64,000 nucleotides of DNA from Sphingomonas sp. TDK1 (GCF_001650735.1 NZ_LXVY01000004.1:62001-126000); one strand, 5' to 3'; shown: positions 1-9,815, counted from the first letter of the stretch. Notes: generated by a model not told the origin, from the sequence alone. Program-made: numbers and translations.

Positions 1-698
1 CGCTCTATTTCGGGATCAATTTCTACCTGATCGTCGAGCAGCAGATCGACCAGATGCAGATCCTGGAGAACCAGGCGTCCAGCGCCCAGCTGGCGATGCT
101 GCGCTACCAGCTGAACCCGCATTTCCTGTTCAACACGCTCAACTCGATCTCGACGCTGGTACTGCTGAAGCAGACCGAACGGGCCAACATCATGCTGTCC
201 CGCCTCTCCTCCTTCCTGCGCTACACGCTGGCCAACGAGCCGACCGCGCACGTCACGCTGGCGCAGGAGATCGAGACGCTGAAGCTCTATCTCGAGATCG
301 AGAAGATGCGTTTCGACGAGCGGCTGCGGATGCATTTCGATCTCGATCCGCGCGTCGCCAAGGGCCGGCTGCCGTCGCTGCTGCTCCAGCCCCTGGTCGA
401 AAACGCGATCAAATATGCCGTCAGCACGCAGGAGGATGGCGCCGACATCATCGTTTCGGCTCGGCTCACCGGCGATAGGGTGCAGATCGCCGTGTCCGAT
501 ACGGGTCCGGGATTGATCGAAGCGCGTCCCAGGCCGACGCTTTCGACTGGCGTGGGGCTCGCCAATATCCGGGAGCGGTTGGCACAGGCCTTCGGGCCTG
601 ACCATCGTTTCGAGACGCGAACGAAACCCGGGGAAGGTTTCAGCGTTGAGATCGAAATACCGTTCCAGCTTGAGGAACCGAACCGAGAGGCCGCATGA
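1..698 (+). CDS. LytS/AlgZ-type sensor histidine kinase, 5' end outside window
   Basis: This is the C-terminal part of a membrane sensor kinase. The reading frame is already open at base 3, so the start and most of the membrane domain lie upstream. The first visible residues (YFGINFYLI) look like the end of a transmembrane helix. The His_kinase dimerisation domain follows with the motif LNPHFLFNTLN, whose histidine is the expected phosphoacceptor. The ATPase domain shows NAIKYA (N box), DTGPGL (G1) and GVGLANIRERL (G2). This arrangement is typical of the LytS/YehU class, which pairs with LytTR regulators, and the next gene is one, overlapping by 4 nt (ATGA). The signal sensed cannot be read from this fragment. 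Confidence 0.93.
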   Translation, partial: LYFGINFYLIVEQQIDQMQILENQASSAQLAMLRYQLNPHFLFNTLNSISTLVLLKQTERANIMLSRLSSFLRYTLANEPTAHVTLAQEIETLKLYLEIEKMRFDERLRMHFDLDPRVAKGRLPSLLLQPLVENAIKYAVSTQEDGADIIVSARLTGDRVQIAVSDTGPGLIEARPRPTLSTGVGLANIRERLAQAFGPDHRFETRTKPGEGFSVEIEIPFQLEEPNREAA

Positions 699-1498
699 CC
701 ATCCGTACCATCCTCGTAGACGACGAATCCCTGGCGATTCAGGGACTCGAGCTCCGGCTCCAGGAGCATGAGGATGTCGAAATCATCGACAAATGCTCCA
801 ATGGCCGCGAAGCCATCCGATCGATCAAGACGCACAAGCCGGACCTCGTCTTCCTCGACATCCAGATGCCTGGGTTCGACGGGTTCTCGGTGATCCAGGG
901 CCTGATGGAAGTCGAACCGCCGCTGTTCGTCTTCGTCACCGCCTATTCCGACCACGCCATCCGTGCCTTCGAGGCACAGGCGGTGGACTATCTGATGAAG
1001 CCGGTGGAGCCTTCGCGGCTGGCCGACACGCTCGACCGCGTCCGCCAGCGCCTCGCCGAAAAGCGCGGCGTGGAGGAAGTGGAGAAGCTGAAGGAAGTGC
1101 TCGCCGAAGTGGCGCCGGATGCGGTGGACGACATCGCCACCGGCGACGGCACCGAGCCGGCCTCCAACCGCTTCGAGAAGCTGATCAACATCAAGGATCG
1201 CGGCCAGATCTTCCGCGTCGACGTCGACACGATCGAGCGGATCGACGCGGCCGGCGACTATATGTGCATCTATACCGGCGACAACACGCTGATCCTGCGC
1301 GAGACGATGAAGGATCTGGAGAAGCGGCTCGATCCGCGCCGCTTCCAGCGCGTGCACCGCTCGACGATCGTCAATCTGGATCTCGTGCGCCAGGTGAAGC
1401 CGCACACCAATGGCGAGTGCTTCCTGGTGCTCGATTCGGGCGCGCAGGTGAAGGTCTCGCGCTCCTATCGCGACGTGGTGGCGCGCTTCGTCCACTGA
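695..1498 (+). CDS. LytTR-family response regulator (AlgR/LytR type)
   Basis: A 267-residue DNA-binding response regulator translationally coupled to the kinase (ATGA overlap). The receiver domain occupies about residues 4-120, with the acidic pocket D9/D10, the phospho-acceptor D55 in VFLDIQMPG, and the conserved lysine in YLMKPVEP. A variable linker leads to a C-terminal LytTR domain (about 165-265) with the family hallmarks RVHRSTIVNL and VKVSRSYR. LytTR domains bind direct repeats in promoter DNA through a beta-fold rather than a helix-turn-helix. The target is unknown. The convergent TonB receptor gene is the nearest candidate, but this is only proximity. Confidence 0.95.
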   Translation: MTIRTILVDDESLAIQGLELRLQEHEDVEIIDKCSNGREAIRSIKTHKPDLVFLDIQMPGFDGFSVIQGLMEVEPPLFVFVTAYSDHAIRAFEAQAVDYLMKPVEPSRLADTLDRVRQRLAEKRGVEEVEKLKEVLAEVAPDAVDDIATGDGTEPASNRFEKLINIKDRGQIFRVDVDTIERIDAAGDYMCIYTGDNTLILRETMKDLEKRLDPRRFQRVHRSTIVNLDLVRQVKPHTNGECFLVLDSGAQVKVSRSYRDVVARFVH

Positions 1499-1520
1499 GG
1501 ACGGCTCGCCGGAACCGACG

Positions 1521-1554
1521 AAAAAGGCCTCGCCCGATCGGACGAGGCCTTTTT
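1521..1554. terminator. Bidirectional intrinsic terminator
   Basis: An inverted repeat of AAAAAGGCCTCG with CGAGGCCTTTTT around a short GC-rich loop. The A-run and T-run flank the stem, so it can stop transcription both from the two-component operon and from the converging TonB receptor gene. Confidence 0.9.
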
Positions 1555-1607
1555 CATGCCCGCAGCCCCCCCGCCGCCATCGGCAAGCGGGGTTGCGCGG
1601 AAGGCGG

Positions 1608-4124
1608 TCAGAACCCGGCCGAGAGCGTCACGAAAAATTGGCGCGGTGCGATCGGATAGACCGAATAGCTGTTGGTCGCCGAGCCCACCGAGATGGTCGA
1701 CCAGCCGCCCACGTCCGCCAGGTTGGTGACGTTGAGGCTGAGCTCCGCCTTCTTCAGCCGCACCAGTTCCGACGGCAGCTTGGCGGCGACGCGCAGCGAG
1801 GTGAGGAAGTAGGACTTCACGCTGGTGTCGTTGGCATAGGTCGCATAGCGGCGGCCGACATAGTCGCCGGTCACCTGCGCCTCGAACGCGCCGAGCGACA
1901 GCGTCGCGACCGACTTGTTCATCCATTTCGGCGAGCCCGGCACCTGCTTGCCGCAGGTCGGCACGACGCCGCCGGCCACCACGCCGCCGCCGACGCACCC
2001 CGGCACCGCCGCGCCGATGCCGGTCGCGGTGGAGCTGTAGTCGCTCTGGTAGGTCGAGCTGTTGTACGACGTCGCATTGTAGAGCGACAGCATGCGGCCG
2101 AAGTGCAGGGTGAAGGCGGCGTCGACACCGTCGGTGTGCACGCTGCCAACGTTTACCAGGATCGAGGTGCCGCCCGCGATCGCGCCGCCGGCAATGCCGC
2201 CCGGATTGGTGCTGATCGCCAGCAATCGGTTGCTGAAGGTGACGTGATAATAGTTCACCTGCGCGTCGAGCCCGCTCAGGATCCCGTCGAAGCTGCGATG
2301 CGTGCGCGCGCCGGCTTCGTAGGTCCAGCTGGTCTCCGGCTTGCCCTGCTGGGCGAAGCTGTTGAACGCCGACTGGCTGCCGGTGAACCAGGGCGACAGC
2401 GAACCGCCGCCCAGATAGGCCATATACTGGTGCAGGTTCTTCTGGACGTTGAAGTAGAGCTGCTCATGGCCGTTGAGGTCATAGGTCGCGCCGACCGAGG
2501 GCAGGAACCAGTTCTTGGTGTTGATCCGGCCGCTCGGCAGATTGCCGGTCAGGCCCGAGAGCGAGCCCGCCTTGGGCTGCACCGGGAACCAGCCGTTCGC
2601 CCATTGGGCGCTGGTCTTGACGCCGGCCTCGACGCGCAGCTTCTCGTTGACCTTCCACGCGTCCTGCACATGGAGCTGCAGCACGTTGACGCGCGCCTCG
2701 CCCTGATACTGGGTGAACAGCGGGTTGGACGGGCGGATATAGGGCGTGCTGGCGTTCGGGTTGTTGACGTCGAAGCCGTACCAGCGGCGCCACTGGGTGG
2801 CGCTGTTGTGCTCGAACCAGGCGCCGAGCTGGATCTGGTGCGCGCCGAGATCGAGGTCGAGGTTGGAGATGCCGCCTTCGCGATCGATGCGATATTCCGT
2901 CGTGCGGGTCACCAGACCCGAGCCGCCGGTCGCCGCGACCAGCGCCGCCGAGGCATTGGCGTTCGTCCCGTATTTGGGGCCGGTGGCGTAGTTGGGATCG
3001 AGATAGGCCTGGATCACCGTGATCGACTGGCCGAGCGGCCCGGCGACGACGCCGACGCCGTCGTTATGGTGGTAATAGCCGGTGTTGGACCAGGTGATCC
3101 GGTCGCCCAGCTTGGCGTCGTAGCGCGCATAGGTCAGATAGTCGGTGCGCTGGGCATCCGAATAATAGTTGCGATAGTTGCCGCCCTGCGTCGACGGCGT
3201 GTTGCCGAAGGCGTCCATATAGGCACGCATGCCGGCGAGATCGGGATAATAGAAGGGACGCGTGCCCGGCGTGTAGAGCTGCGCGGGACTCGCGGTCTTG
3301 CCCGGGGAGGGCTTGAAGAAGCTGGTCGCGTCCTCGTTCGGCTCGGTCTTGTCCGAATAGTCGAAGAAGACGGTCAGCTTGCCCGCGGCATTGTCATGGA
3401 CGAACTTGGCGTTGGCCTGCCAGCCGCCCTGGATGCCGTTGAAGTCCCAGGCGCGGGCGCGCTGGCGGACGCCGGACACATAGGCGCTGTTCTCGCCGCC
3501 CGGGCCGAACGCGCCGCTGTCGAGCCGCAGATAGGTGCGCGAGGTGCCGTAGCTGCCCACCGTCTGGTTGATCGTGCCGCCCAGCGCCTTGGCCGGATCG
3601 GCCGAGAAGGTCTCGACCGTACCGCCGAGGTTGCTGGTGGAGGCGGTGCCGAGATCGCCCGCGCCGGTGGTCACCACCACGCGGCCGACATTCTCCGAGA
3701 TCACCGCGCGCTGCGGCGACAGGCCGTTATAGTTGCCGTAGCTCTGGTCGCCCAGGGGCACCCCGTCCATCGTGTAGCCGAGCTGCTGGAAATTGAAGCC
3801 GTGGATGAAGATCTGAGCGTTCTGCTCATTGTTCCCCCACGGATCGGCCGTGATGTAGAGCACGCCGGGCAGCGTCTGGATCGCCTTGAGCGGCGAGACG
3901 CCCGGCAGGATCTTCTGGATTTCCTCGGAGGACAGCGCCGTGGCCGAACGCGTCGTCTTGGCGGTGACGACGATGTTGCCGGCGGTATCCGTGTCGCTGC
4001 CGCCGGCATTGTCGTCGGCAGCGGCGATGGTGCTGCTTTCCTGTGCCTGTACGGGCATCGCGGCGGCGACCGTGAGGAAGGCGGCGACGGAAACCGTCGC
4101 GCGGAGAGCATGGTGGAACTTCAT
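1608..4124 (-). CDS. TonB-dependent outer-membrane receptor
   Basis: An 838-residue outer-membrane beta-barrel transporter that would import a substrate using TonB energy. A Sec signal peptide ends near the VQAQ motif around residue 28. A plug domain follows (NIVVTAKTTRS TonB-box-like region, then IQTLPGV, IFIHGFNFQQLGYTMDGVPLG). The rest is a long aromatic-rich barrel ending in phenylalanine (VTLSAGF), the usual signal for BAM-dependent insertion. Length is normal for the family. The substrate cannot be assigned from sequence; sphingomonads encode dozens of such receptors, often for glycans. The gene is monocistronic and converges on the two-component system. Confidence 0.95.
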   Translation of the reverse strand: MKFHHALRATVSVAAFLTVAAAMPVQAQESSTIAAADDNAGGSDTDTAGNIVVTAKTTRSATALSSEEIQKILPGVSPLKAIQTLPGVLYITADPWGNNEQNAQIFIHGFNFQQLGYTMDGVPLGDQSYGNYNGLSPQRAVISENVGRVVVTTGAGDLGTASTSNLGGTVETFSADPAKALGGTINQTVGSYGTSRTYLRLDSGAFGPGGENSAYVSGVRQRARAWDFNGIQGGWQANAKFVHDNAAGKLTVFFDYSDKTEPNEDATSFFKPSPGKTASPAQLYTPGTRPFYYPDLAGMRAYMDAFGNTPSTQGGNYRNYYSDAQRTDYLTYARYDAKLGDRITWSNTGYYHHNDGVGVVAGPLGQSITVIQAYLDPNYATGPKYGTNANASAALVAATGGSGLVTRTTEYRIDREGGISNLDLDLGAHQIQLGAWFEHNSATQWRRWYGFDVNNPNASTPYIRPSNPLFTQYQGEARVNVLQLHVQDAWKVNEKLRVEAGVKTSAQWANGWFPVQPKAGSLSGLTGNLPSGRINTKNWFLPSVGATYDLNGHEQLYFNVQKNLHQYMAYLGGGSLSPWFTGSQSAFNSFAQQGKPETSWTYEAGARTHRSFDGILSGLDAQVNYYHVTFSNRLLAISTNPGGIAGGAIAGGTSILVNVGSVHTDGVDAAFTLHFGRMLSLYNATSYNSSTYQSDYSSTATGIGAAVPGCVGGGVVAGGVVPTCGKQVPGSPKWMNKSVATLSLGAFEAQVTGDYVGRRYATYANDTSVKSYFLTSLRVAAKLPSELVRLKKAELSLNVTNLADVGGWSTISVGSATNSYSVYPIAPRQFFVTLSAGF

Positions 4125-4258
4125 TCTGCGACCCCCCAGGTCTGATGGTGCGGTAAGGAGATGAGGGGCCGCTAGGGACGCGATGTTTCAGTTCGGAGGC
4201 GTTTCGATAAAACTGGCGTGACGTTGCCTTTTTGCTTCGACGGGTTAGGCGCAGCCGT

Positions 4259-5362
4259 TCAGACGCCGCCGGGCTCGTCCAGCCCCTGCCGGCTCCGCGC
4301 GACCGGGGCATGGCGGGGGCCGAGCCAATGGCCGGCCAGCAGCACCGGCTCCAGCACGGCCATGCCGATCAGTACCGCGATCAGCCGCTCGACGCCCGGC
4401 AGCACATCGCCATCGGCATAGCTGTCCGGTACCAGCATCACGAGCACGGCAAGCGTGAACTGGGTACCGACATAGCGATAGCTGTGGGGCCCGTTCTCGA
4501 TCGTGCGCCCGATCGCCACGCCTATCGCGGTGCCCGCGATCAGCACCGGCGCATGTCCCTGCGCGAGCAGCAGGCACACCGCCGACATCGCCGCGCCGGC
4601 CAGACAGCCGACGAACCGCTGCGCCAGCCGCACGCTGACCGGCACCAGACCGCTCGCGCCGAGGCCATGGACAGGCACCAGCATCACCGCCATCACGCCC
4701 ACAGCGCTTTGCGCCAGCGCCGGAAGCGCGAACGCATGCGCAACACCGATCAGCAGCGCCAGCGCGATCCCCGCCTGCAAGGCGTGCCGAAACGCGGCAG
4801 GGTGCCAGAAGGCGATCACGGGCGGCGGTGTGGGCGGCGCCGGCCAGCGCCGTCGCAAGGTCAGCGTCGAGACGATGCTGACGGTTGCGCAGGCGAGCGT
4901 GCCTGCCACGGTCTCCAGGATTCGGGTAAGGACGAACTGATCCAGCGCGATCGTCGGGGCCTCGATCTTGTCCAGCAGTACCATCGCGAAGGTGAGGCCG
5001 AAGAACAGCCAGGCATAGGCGCGGCGTGCCGTGAGCGCGCGATAGAGGCTCAGCGTGCCCACCGCCATCATCGCGATGGCGCTGCCCATCCAGCTGGTCG
5101 TGACGAGCGGCGCCAGTCCCAGCGCGAGCAGCCCGCCCGCGACGGTGCCGACGATCCGCAGCAGGCCGCGGAGCACCGTTTCGCTGGCATGGCCGCGCAT
5201 GACCATATAGCCGGCGAACGCCGCCCAGGCGACGTTGTCGCCGCCGATCGCATGCGCCACCAGGATCGCCAGCAGCACGGAGACCACGCACTCGCCGACA
5301 TCGACGGCGCGCGGGCTGATCCGCGCGATCAGGGCGTTCCAGCTGGCCGCGAGATGATTCAT
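4259..5362 (-). CDS. FUSC-family inner-membrane protein (aromatic acid exporter-like)
   Basis: A 367-residue polytopic membrane protein with two clusters of hydrophobic helices, about residues 20-150 and 190-345, separated by a basic-proline linker (RRRWPAPPTPPP). This resembles the FUSC_2/YccS-like half of aromatic carboxylic acid efflux proteins. The start is preceded by a plausible ribosome site (GGGTGAG) that overlaps the end of the dienelactone hydrolase gene; the stop and start are 1 nt apart, so the two are cotranscribed. Export of an aromatic or chlorinated acid would fit the hydrolase partner, but that is inference. Confidence 0.78.
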   Translation of the reverse strand: MNHLAASWNALIARISPRAVDVGECVVSVLLAILVAHAIGGDNVAWAAFAGYMVMRGHASETVLRGLLRIVGTVAGGLLALGLAPLVTTSWMGSAIAMMAVGTLSLYRALTARRAYAWLFFGLTFAMVLLDKIEAPTIALDQFVLTRILETVAGTLACATVSIVSTLTLRRRWPAPPTPPPVIAFWHPAAFRHALQAGIALALLIGVAHAFALPALAQSAVGVMAVMLVPVHGLGASGLVPVSVRLAQRFVGCLAGAAMSAVCLLLAQGHAPVLIAGTAIGVAIGRTIENGPHSYRYVGTQFTLAVLVMLVPDSYADGDVLPGVERLIAVLIGMAVLEPVLLAGHWLGPRHAPVARSRQGLDEPGGV

Positions 5363-5363
5363 C

Positions 5364-6089
5364 TCACCCGAACAGCTCGGTGAGGAAAGTGGTCATCGCC
5401 TGCCAGCTGCGACGGTCCGCCCTGGGCTCGAAGGCGACCTTGGGGTTGTCGCCGCCCTTGCGGCTGACATCGGTGAAGGCATGGCCGGCATGGCCATAGG
5501 CGTGGAGCTGCCAATCGGCACCGGCGTCGGTCAGCTCCTGCGCCAGCGCGACCGTCGCCTCGGGCGGGGCGATCGGGTCTTCCCAGCCATGGCAGACCAG
5601 CAGCTTCGCGGTGATCGGGGACACATTGGCATAGTCGGGCCGATCATAGACGCCGTGGAACGAGACGCCGCCGAGGATCGGCAGCCCGGCGCGCGCCATG
5701 TCCAGCACGCACTTGCCGCCGAAGCAGAAGCCGATCGCCGCCATGCGGGCGCCGTCCGCCTGTGCTAGGCTGGCGAGCGCTTCCAGCGATGCTTCCAGCC
5801 GGGCGCGGAGCAGTCCGCGATCGGCGTTCAGCTCGGCCATGTAGCGGCCCATCTCCGGATCGCCGAGCGTCGTGCGCTTGCCCTGCCCGTACACGTCCGC
5901 GACCAGCGCGACATAGCCGAGCGCCGCCAGCGCATCGGCCTTCACATTGTCCTCTTCCTTCTGGCCGAGGATGTTGGGCAGCACCAGCACCGCCGGGCGC
6001 TTGCCCGAAACCGCATCGTCCCATGCCGCCACGCCCTCGAACGGACCGCCGGGGCCGTCATAGACCAGCGTCTGCCGAACCAATGCCAT
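5364..6089 (-). CDS. Dienelactone hydrolase family protein
   Basis: A 241-residue cytoplasmic alpha/beta-hydrolase. The nucleophile elbow GFCFGG carries a cysteine in place of serine, as in true dienelactone hydrolases. The acid is the aspartate in CHGWEDPIAP and the histidine lies in YGHAGHAFT near residue 200. Family members hydrolyse dienelactone to maleylacetate in chlorocatechol breakdown, but many paralogues have other ester substrates. GGAG lies at a good distance from the ATG. It is the first gene of a pair with the FUSC protein and diverges from gpmA. Confidence 0.88.
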   Translation of the reverse strand: MALVRQTLVYDGPGGPFEGVAAWDDAVSGKRPAVLVLPNILGQKEEDNVKADALAALGYVALVADVYGQGKRTTLGDPEMGRYMAELNADRGLLRARLEASLEALASLAQADGARMAAIGFCFGGKCVLDMARAGLPILGGVSFHGVYDRPDYANVSPITAKLLVCHGWEDPIAPPEATVALAQELTDAGADWQLHAYGHAGHAFTDVSRKGGDNPKVAFEPRADRRSWQAMTTFLTELFG

Positions 6090-6165
6090 GCGTATCGTCT
6101 CCTGCGCTTGTCCCTGTCGGCCCTTTCGCTAAGGACGGCGACGCGCAGTTACAAGGAGAACGCCC

Positions 6166-6852
6166 ATGCCCACCCTCGTCCTGATCCGCCACGGCCAGTC
6201 GGCCTGGAACCTGGAGAACCGCTTCACCGGCTGGTGGGACGTCGACCTGACCGAGCAGGGCGCGCGCGAGGCGACCGCCGCCGGCACGCTGATGAAGGAG
6301 AAGGGCCTCGACTTCGACCAGTGCTTCACCAGCTTCCAGAGCCGCGCGATCAAGACGCTGCACCTGGCGCTGGAGGCGATGGACCGGCTGTGGCTGCCGG
6401 AAGAGAAGGACTGGCGCCTCAACGAGCGCCATTATGGCGGCCTGACCGGGCTCGACAAGGCGGAGACCGCGGCCAAGCACGGCGACGCCCAGGTCAAGAT
6501 CTGGCGCCGCAGCTTCGACGTGCCGCCGCCGCTCCCCGAGGCAGGCTCGCCCTGGGACCTGACCAAGGACCCACGCTATGCCGGCATCCCGATCCCGCAG
6601 ACCGAGAGCCTGAAGGACACGATCGCCCGCGTACTGCCCTATTGGGAGCAGCGGATCGCCCCCGAGCTCAAGGCGGGCAAGCGCGTGCTGATCGCCGCCC
6701 ACGGCAACTCGCTGCGCGCGCTGGTCAAGCATTTGTCGGGCATCCCGGACGACGAGATCGTCAGCCTGGAAATCCCGACCGGCCAGCCGATCGTGTATCA
6801 GCTGGATGGGGACCTGAAGGAAATCGAGCGCTATTATCTGAGCGAGCGGTAA
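6166..6852 (+). CDS. gpmA: 2,3-bisphosphoglycerate-dependent phosphoglycerate mutase
   Basis: A 228-residue glycolytic and gluconeogenic enzyme that interconverts 3- and 2-phosphoglycerate. The phosphohistidine motif IRHGQSAWN is at residues 8-16 (H9), followed by the family block [15 protein letters not shown]. The acid-base region [11 protein letters not shown] and the second histidine in [10 protein letters not shown] are intact. Length fits the short dPGM family. AAGGAGAA precedes the ATG. The gene stands alone, followed by a palindromic repeat pair and then a convergent amidase gene. Confidence 0.97.
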   Translation: MPTLVLIRHGQSAWNLENRFTGWWDVDLTEQGAREATAAGTLMKEKGLDFDQCFTSFQSRAIKTLHLALEAMDRLWLPEEKDWRLNERHYGGLTGLDKAETAAKHGDAQVKIWRRSFDVPPPLPEAGSPWDLTKDPRYAGIPIPQTESLKDTIARVLPYWEQRIAPELKAGKRVLIAAHGNSLRALVKHLSGIPDDEIVSLEIPTGQPIVYQLDGDLKEIERYYLSER

Positions 6853-6863
6853 GAGTGGCGAAA

Positions 6864-6973
6864 TAGCCCCTCCCCTTCAGGGGAGGGGTTGGGGTGGGGC
6901 AGTGTCTCACCGAGACCAACGCACGTTCTGGAATCCCTCCACCCCAACCCCTCCTCCCAGGAGTAGGGGCTTA
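6864..6973. repeat. Inverted pair of REP-like palindromes (REPIN-like), copy 1
   Basis: The left unit begins TAGCCCCTCCCCTTCAGG, forms a small hairpin and continues GGTTGGGGTGGGG. The right unit, 6937-6973, is the reverse complement with a few changes and ends GGGGCTTA. About 35 bp of unrelated DNA separates them. The same arrangement recurs at 51096-51242. It lies between the convergent gpmA and amidase genes. Confidence 0.85.
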
Positions 6974-6982
6974 GTTTGGGTA

Positions 6983-8545
6983 TCACCGCGGCCCCAGGTC
7001 CGCCGGGATCGTCGCGCGGTACTGCGGCACCACCCGCGCCTTGCTCGCCTGCTCGTACGCATAGCCCGCACGCAGCAGCAGCCCGTCCGCATGGGCCGTG
7101 CCGAGGAACGACAGCCCCGCCGGCAGCCCGTTCACCAGCCCCATCGGCACGGTGAGGTGCGGATAGCCCGACACCGCCGGCAGCTCGCTCGCCGAGGGCC
7201 CCACGAACTGGTCGCCATGCGCCGGATCGCTCAGCCAGGGTGTGCCATAGGTGGGCGTCACCAGTATCTCCGCGCCCGCCGCCTTGAGCATCGCATCGAT
7301 CCCCTCCGGCCCCGCCAGACGCTGCGACTTGGCGCGCGCCGCCTTGTAGTCGGGATCGTCGAGCCCCTTGGTCGCCTCGGCCTTCAGGAAGGTCTCCTGG
7401 CCGAAGAACACCATCTCCTCGCCCGCATGCGCCTTGTTGAAGGCAATCACATCGGCCAGCGTGCGGACCTTCACTGCCGCCGGCGTGGTGGCCAGATAGG
7501 CAGCGAGATCGGCCTTGAGCTCGGTGTAGAGTACCAGCCCCTCGGCCTCGCCCAGCCCATCCAGCTTGGGCATCGTTACCTCGACCAGCGTCGCGCCCGC
7601 CGCGCGCAGCTCGTCCAGCGCCTTGTCGAAGCGGGCGGCGAGATCGTCGGCCATCTCCGGCCGCCAATAGCCGATCCGCATGCCCTTCAGCGCATCGGCA
7701 GCGAGGCCTGCTGCGTACTCCTTGCGATACGCATTGGCGCCCTTGGTCGCCGGATCGGCGGGATCCTCGCCGACCATCGCCGAAAAGAGCAGCGCGACAT
7801 CGGCCACGCTGCGCCCCATCGGCCCCGGCGTATCCTGGCTGTGGCTGATCGGCACGACACGGCTACGGCTGACCAGCCCCAAGGTCGGCTTGAGGCCGAC
7901 CAGTCCGTTCATCGCCGAGGGACATACCACCGAGCCGTCAGTCTCGGTCCCCACTGCCACCGCCGCCAGACTCGCCGCCGCCGCCGCGCCCGAGCCGCTA
8001 GACGAGCCGCACGCCGTGCGATCCAGCGCATAGGGATTGCGCACCAGCCCGCCGACCGCGCTCCAGCCGCTCATCGAATGATCGGAACGGATGTTCGCCC
8101 ATTCGCTGAGGTTGGTCTTGCCGACGATCACCGCGCCCGCCGCGCGGAGCCGTGCCACCAGCGGGGCGTCACGGCCGGTGCGGTTCTCCTTGAGCGCGAG
8201 GCTGCCGGCGGTGGTCGGCAGTTCCTTCGTCTCGATATTGTCCTTGATCAGCACCGGCACGCCGTCGAGCGGCCCCAGCGCCTTGCCCGCCTTGCGCCGC
8301 GCATCGCTGGCACGCGCCTGGGCGAGCGCATCGGGGCTCACAGCGATCACGGCGCGCAGCGTCGGGCCTTTCCGGTCCATCGCCGCGATGCGCGCGAGAT
8401 AGGCGGCGGTCACCGCCGCGCTGCTGGTCTTGCCCGACGCGAGGTCGGCGGCGATCTTCGTCGCCGGCACTTCCTCCACCCGAACCTGCGCCACCGCCGG
8501 GCTCGCCGCGGCCAGCGCCACCATCGCCACACCCGAAGCCCGCAT
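6983..8545 (-). CDS. Secreted amidase (amidase signature family)
   Basis: A 520-residue hydrolase with the Ser-cisSer-Lys triad of the amidase signature family: lysine near residue 101 (VLIKDNIET), the Gly/Ser-rich block CGSSSGSG near 180-186, and nucleophile serine near 205 (ETDGS). The chosen start gives a signal peptide ([20 protein letters not shown]) and lies behind an AAGGGGG ribosome site; a start 25 codons further upstream would lose both. Export to the periplasm is therefore likely. The amide substrate is unknown. Similar enzymes are annotated as glutamyl-tRNA amidotransferase-like, but nothing here suggests GatA function. Confidence 0.9.
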   Translation of the reverse strand: MRASGVAMVALAAASPAVAQVRVEEVPATKIAADLASGKTSSAAVTAAYLARIAAMDRKGPTLRAVIAVSPDALAQARASDARRKAGKALGPLDGVPVLIKDNIETKELPTTAGSLALKENRTGRDAPLVARLRAAGAVIVGKTNLSEWANIRSDHSMSGWSAVGGLVRNPYALDRTACGSSSGSGAAAAASLAAVAVGTETDGSVVCPSAMNGLVGLKPTLGLVSRSRVVPISHSQDTPGPMGRSVADVALLFSAMVGEDPADPATKGANAYRKEYAAGLAADALKGMRIGYWRPEMADDLAARFDKALDELRAAGATLVEVTMPKLDGLGEAEGLVLYTELKADLAAYLATTPAAVKVRTLADVIAFNKAHAGEEMVFFGQETFLKAEATKGLDDPDYKAARAKSQRLAGPEGIDAMLKAAGAEILVTPTYGTPWLSDPAHGDQFVGPSASELPAVSGYPHLTVPMGLVNGLPAGLSFLGTAHADGLLLRAGYAYEQASKARVVPQYRATIPADLGPR

Positions 8546-8685
8546 CGCATCCCCCTTTTGTCTGGTTCGCGGGCAGCCTAGCCTGTGCCGGACCGAGCGC
8601 AATCCTGCCCCAACGGACAATGGGCAAGATCGGTCGGGCGGCCCGAATCCCCGCCGCGTAGGAAGGCGGCGCCACGGAGGAAAAG

Positions 8686-9567
8686 ATGCAGACGCCGCTC
8701 GCCCGCTATCACGCCCGGATGCAGCGCGTGCTCGACCATGTCGACACGCATGCCGAGGAGGATCTCGACCTGGCGACGCTGGCGGGTGTCGCGGCGTTTT
8801 CGAAGCATCATTTCCACCGCCAGTTCAGCGCGCTGTTCGGCGTGTCGGTGCATCGCTACGTCCAGCTCGTGCGGATGAAGCGGGCGTCCTATCGCCTCGC
8901 CTATCGGCCAGGCGAGGCCGTGACCGATATCGCGCTCGACGCCGGCTACGAAGCGCCCGAGGCGTTCGCCCGGGCCTTTCGACAGCGCTTCGGACAGGCG
9001 CCCTCGCAGTTTCGCGCGGCGCCGGACTGGCACCCCTGGCACGCGGCCCTCGCGCCGCTCACCCAAGCAAGGAGCCAGACGATGCAGACCCGCTTTGCCC
9101 TCGACGACGTGACGACGCTCGACTTCCCCGCTACCCCGGTGGCCTTCCTCACGCACCGGGGCGACCCCGCCCATCTCGGCGACACGATCCGCCGCTTCAT
9201 CGCCTGGCGCAAGACGACCGGCCACCGTCCGCCGGCGAGCGCCACCTACACCATCTTCCACACCGATCCGCGCACCACGCCGCCCGAGGACTATCGCCTC
9301 GACCTGTGCGCCGGCGCGGCGCACCCGATGGCGGACCCTGTGCATGGCATCGAACCCGGCCTGATCCCCGCCGGCCGCTGCGCGATGCTGCGGGTGGTGG
9401 GTCATGCCGACGATCTCGAACCCGCCGCCCTGTTCCTCTACCGCGCATGGCTGCCGGAAAGCGGCGAGGAGCCCGGCGACTTCCCGCTCTTCGCCCGGCG
9501 CGTCGCCTTCTTTCCCGACGTGCCCGAGCATGAGTCGGTCACCGAGCTCTACCTGCCGCTGAAATAG
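8686..9567 (+). CDS. AraC-family regulator with GyrI-like effector domain
   Basis: A 293-residue transcription factor. The N-terminal AraC double helix-turn-helix spans about residues 8-105 (DLATLAGVAAFSKHHFHRQF and the second HTH ending GYEAPEAFARAFRQRFG). The C-terminal 160 residues form a GyrI/SbmC-like ligand-binding domain (FPATPVAFLTHRG, VTELYLPLK). This is the Rob/BltR-like layout in which small hydrophobic compounds switch the regulator. A purine-rich GGAGGAAAAG precedes the ATG. The target is unknown; the divergent amidase gene, 140 bp away, is a candidate. Confidence 0.92.
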   Translation: MQTPLARYHARMQRVLDHVDTHAEEDLDLATLAGVAAFSKHHFHRQFSALFGVSVHRYVQLVRMKRASYRLAYRPGEAVTDIALDAGYEAPEAFARAFRQRFGQAPSQFRAAPDWHPWHAALAPLTQARSQTMQTRFALDDVTTLDFPATPVAFLTHRGDPAHLGDTIRRFIAWRKTTGHRPPASATYTIFHTDPRTTPPEDYRLDLCAGAAHPMADPVHGIEPGLIPAGRCAMLRVVGHADDLEPAALFLYRAWLPESGEEPGDFPLFARRVAFFPDVPEHESVTELYLPLK

Positions 9568-9688
9568 CGCCCATGGTGCAGCGCGCGCCGCCGCGCCCAC
9601 CAGCGGTGGTGGCAGCGGTGATTCATCCCCCAAAATTTATTTGCAGTTCCGCGTTCGTTCCCTTGCCTTTTTGGAAGGCAAGGGACGA

Positions 9689-9707
9689 CCGCGCGTCGCG
9701 GCTTTTT
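9689..9707 (+). terminator. Weak intrinsic terminator after the AraC-type gene
   Basis: CCGCG-CGT-CGCGG followed by CTTTTT. The stem is only 5 bp, so strength is doubtful. Confidence 0.45.
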
Positions 9708-9799
9708 CCCCGCTCGGGATGCGCCACGAGTCGAGTCAATTCAGCGATGAGCCGTTGCATTCCAGCTTCATTTGGGCTCTTGTGCCCGGACTCGGATTG

Positions 9800-9815
9800 G
9801 CACAATCTGTAGTGG
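9800..9815 (+). promoter_or_regulatory. NrdR-box-like site upstream of nrdA
   Basis: GCACAATCTGTAGTGG matches the 16-bp NrdR consensus (ACACWATATATWGTGT) at 12 positions, including the conserved CWA and TWGTG parts. NrdR is an ATP/dATP-sensing repressor of ribonucleotide reductase genes and normally binds two boxes about three helical turns apart. A half-matching site (CTCTTGTGC, right arm only) lies 30 bp upstream, ending at 9785. Confidence 0.55.

Noticed and set aside
1593..4145. Long open frame of 850 codons on the plus strand opposite the TonB receptor gene
   Set aside because: The receptor on the minus strand has clear motifs, signal peptide and C-terminal Phe. The opposite frame is Arg/Ala/Gly-rich with no domain pattern, the usual shadow in GC-rich DNA.
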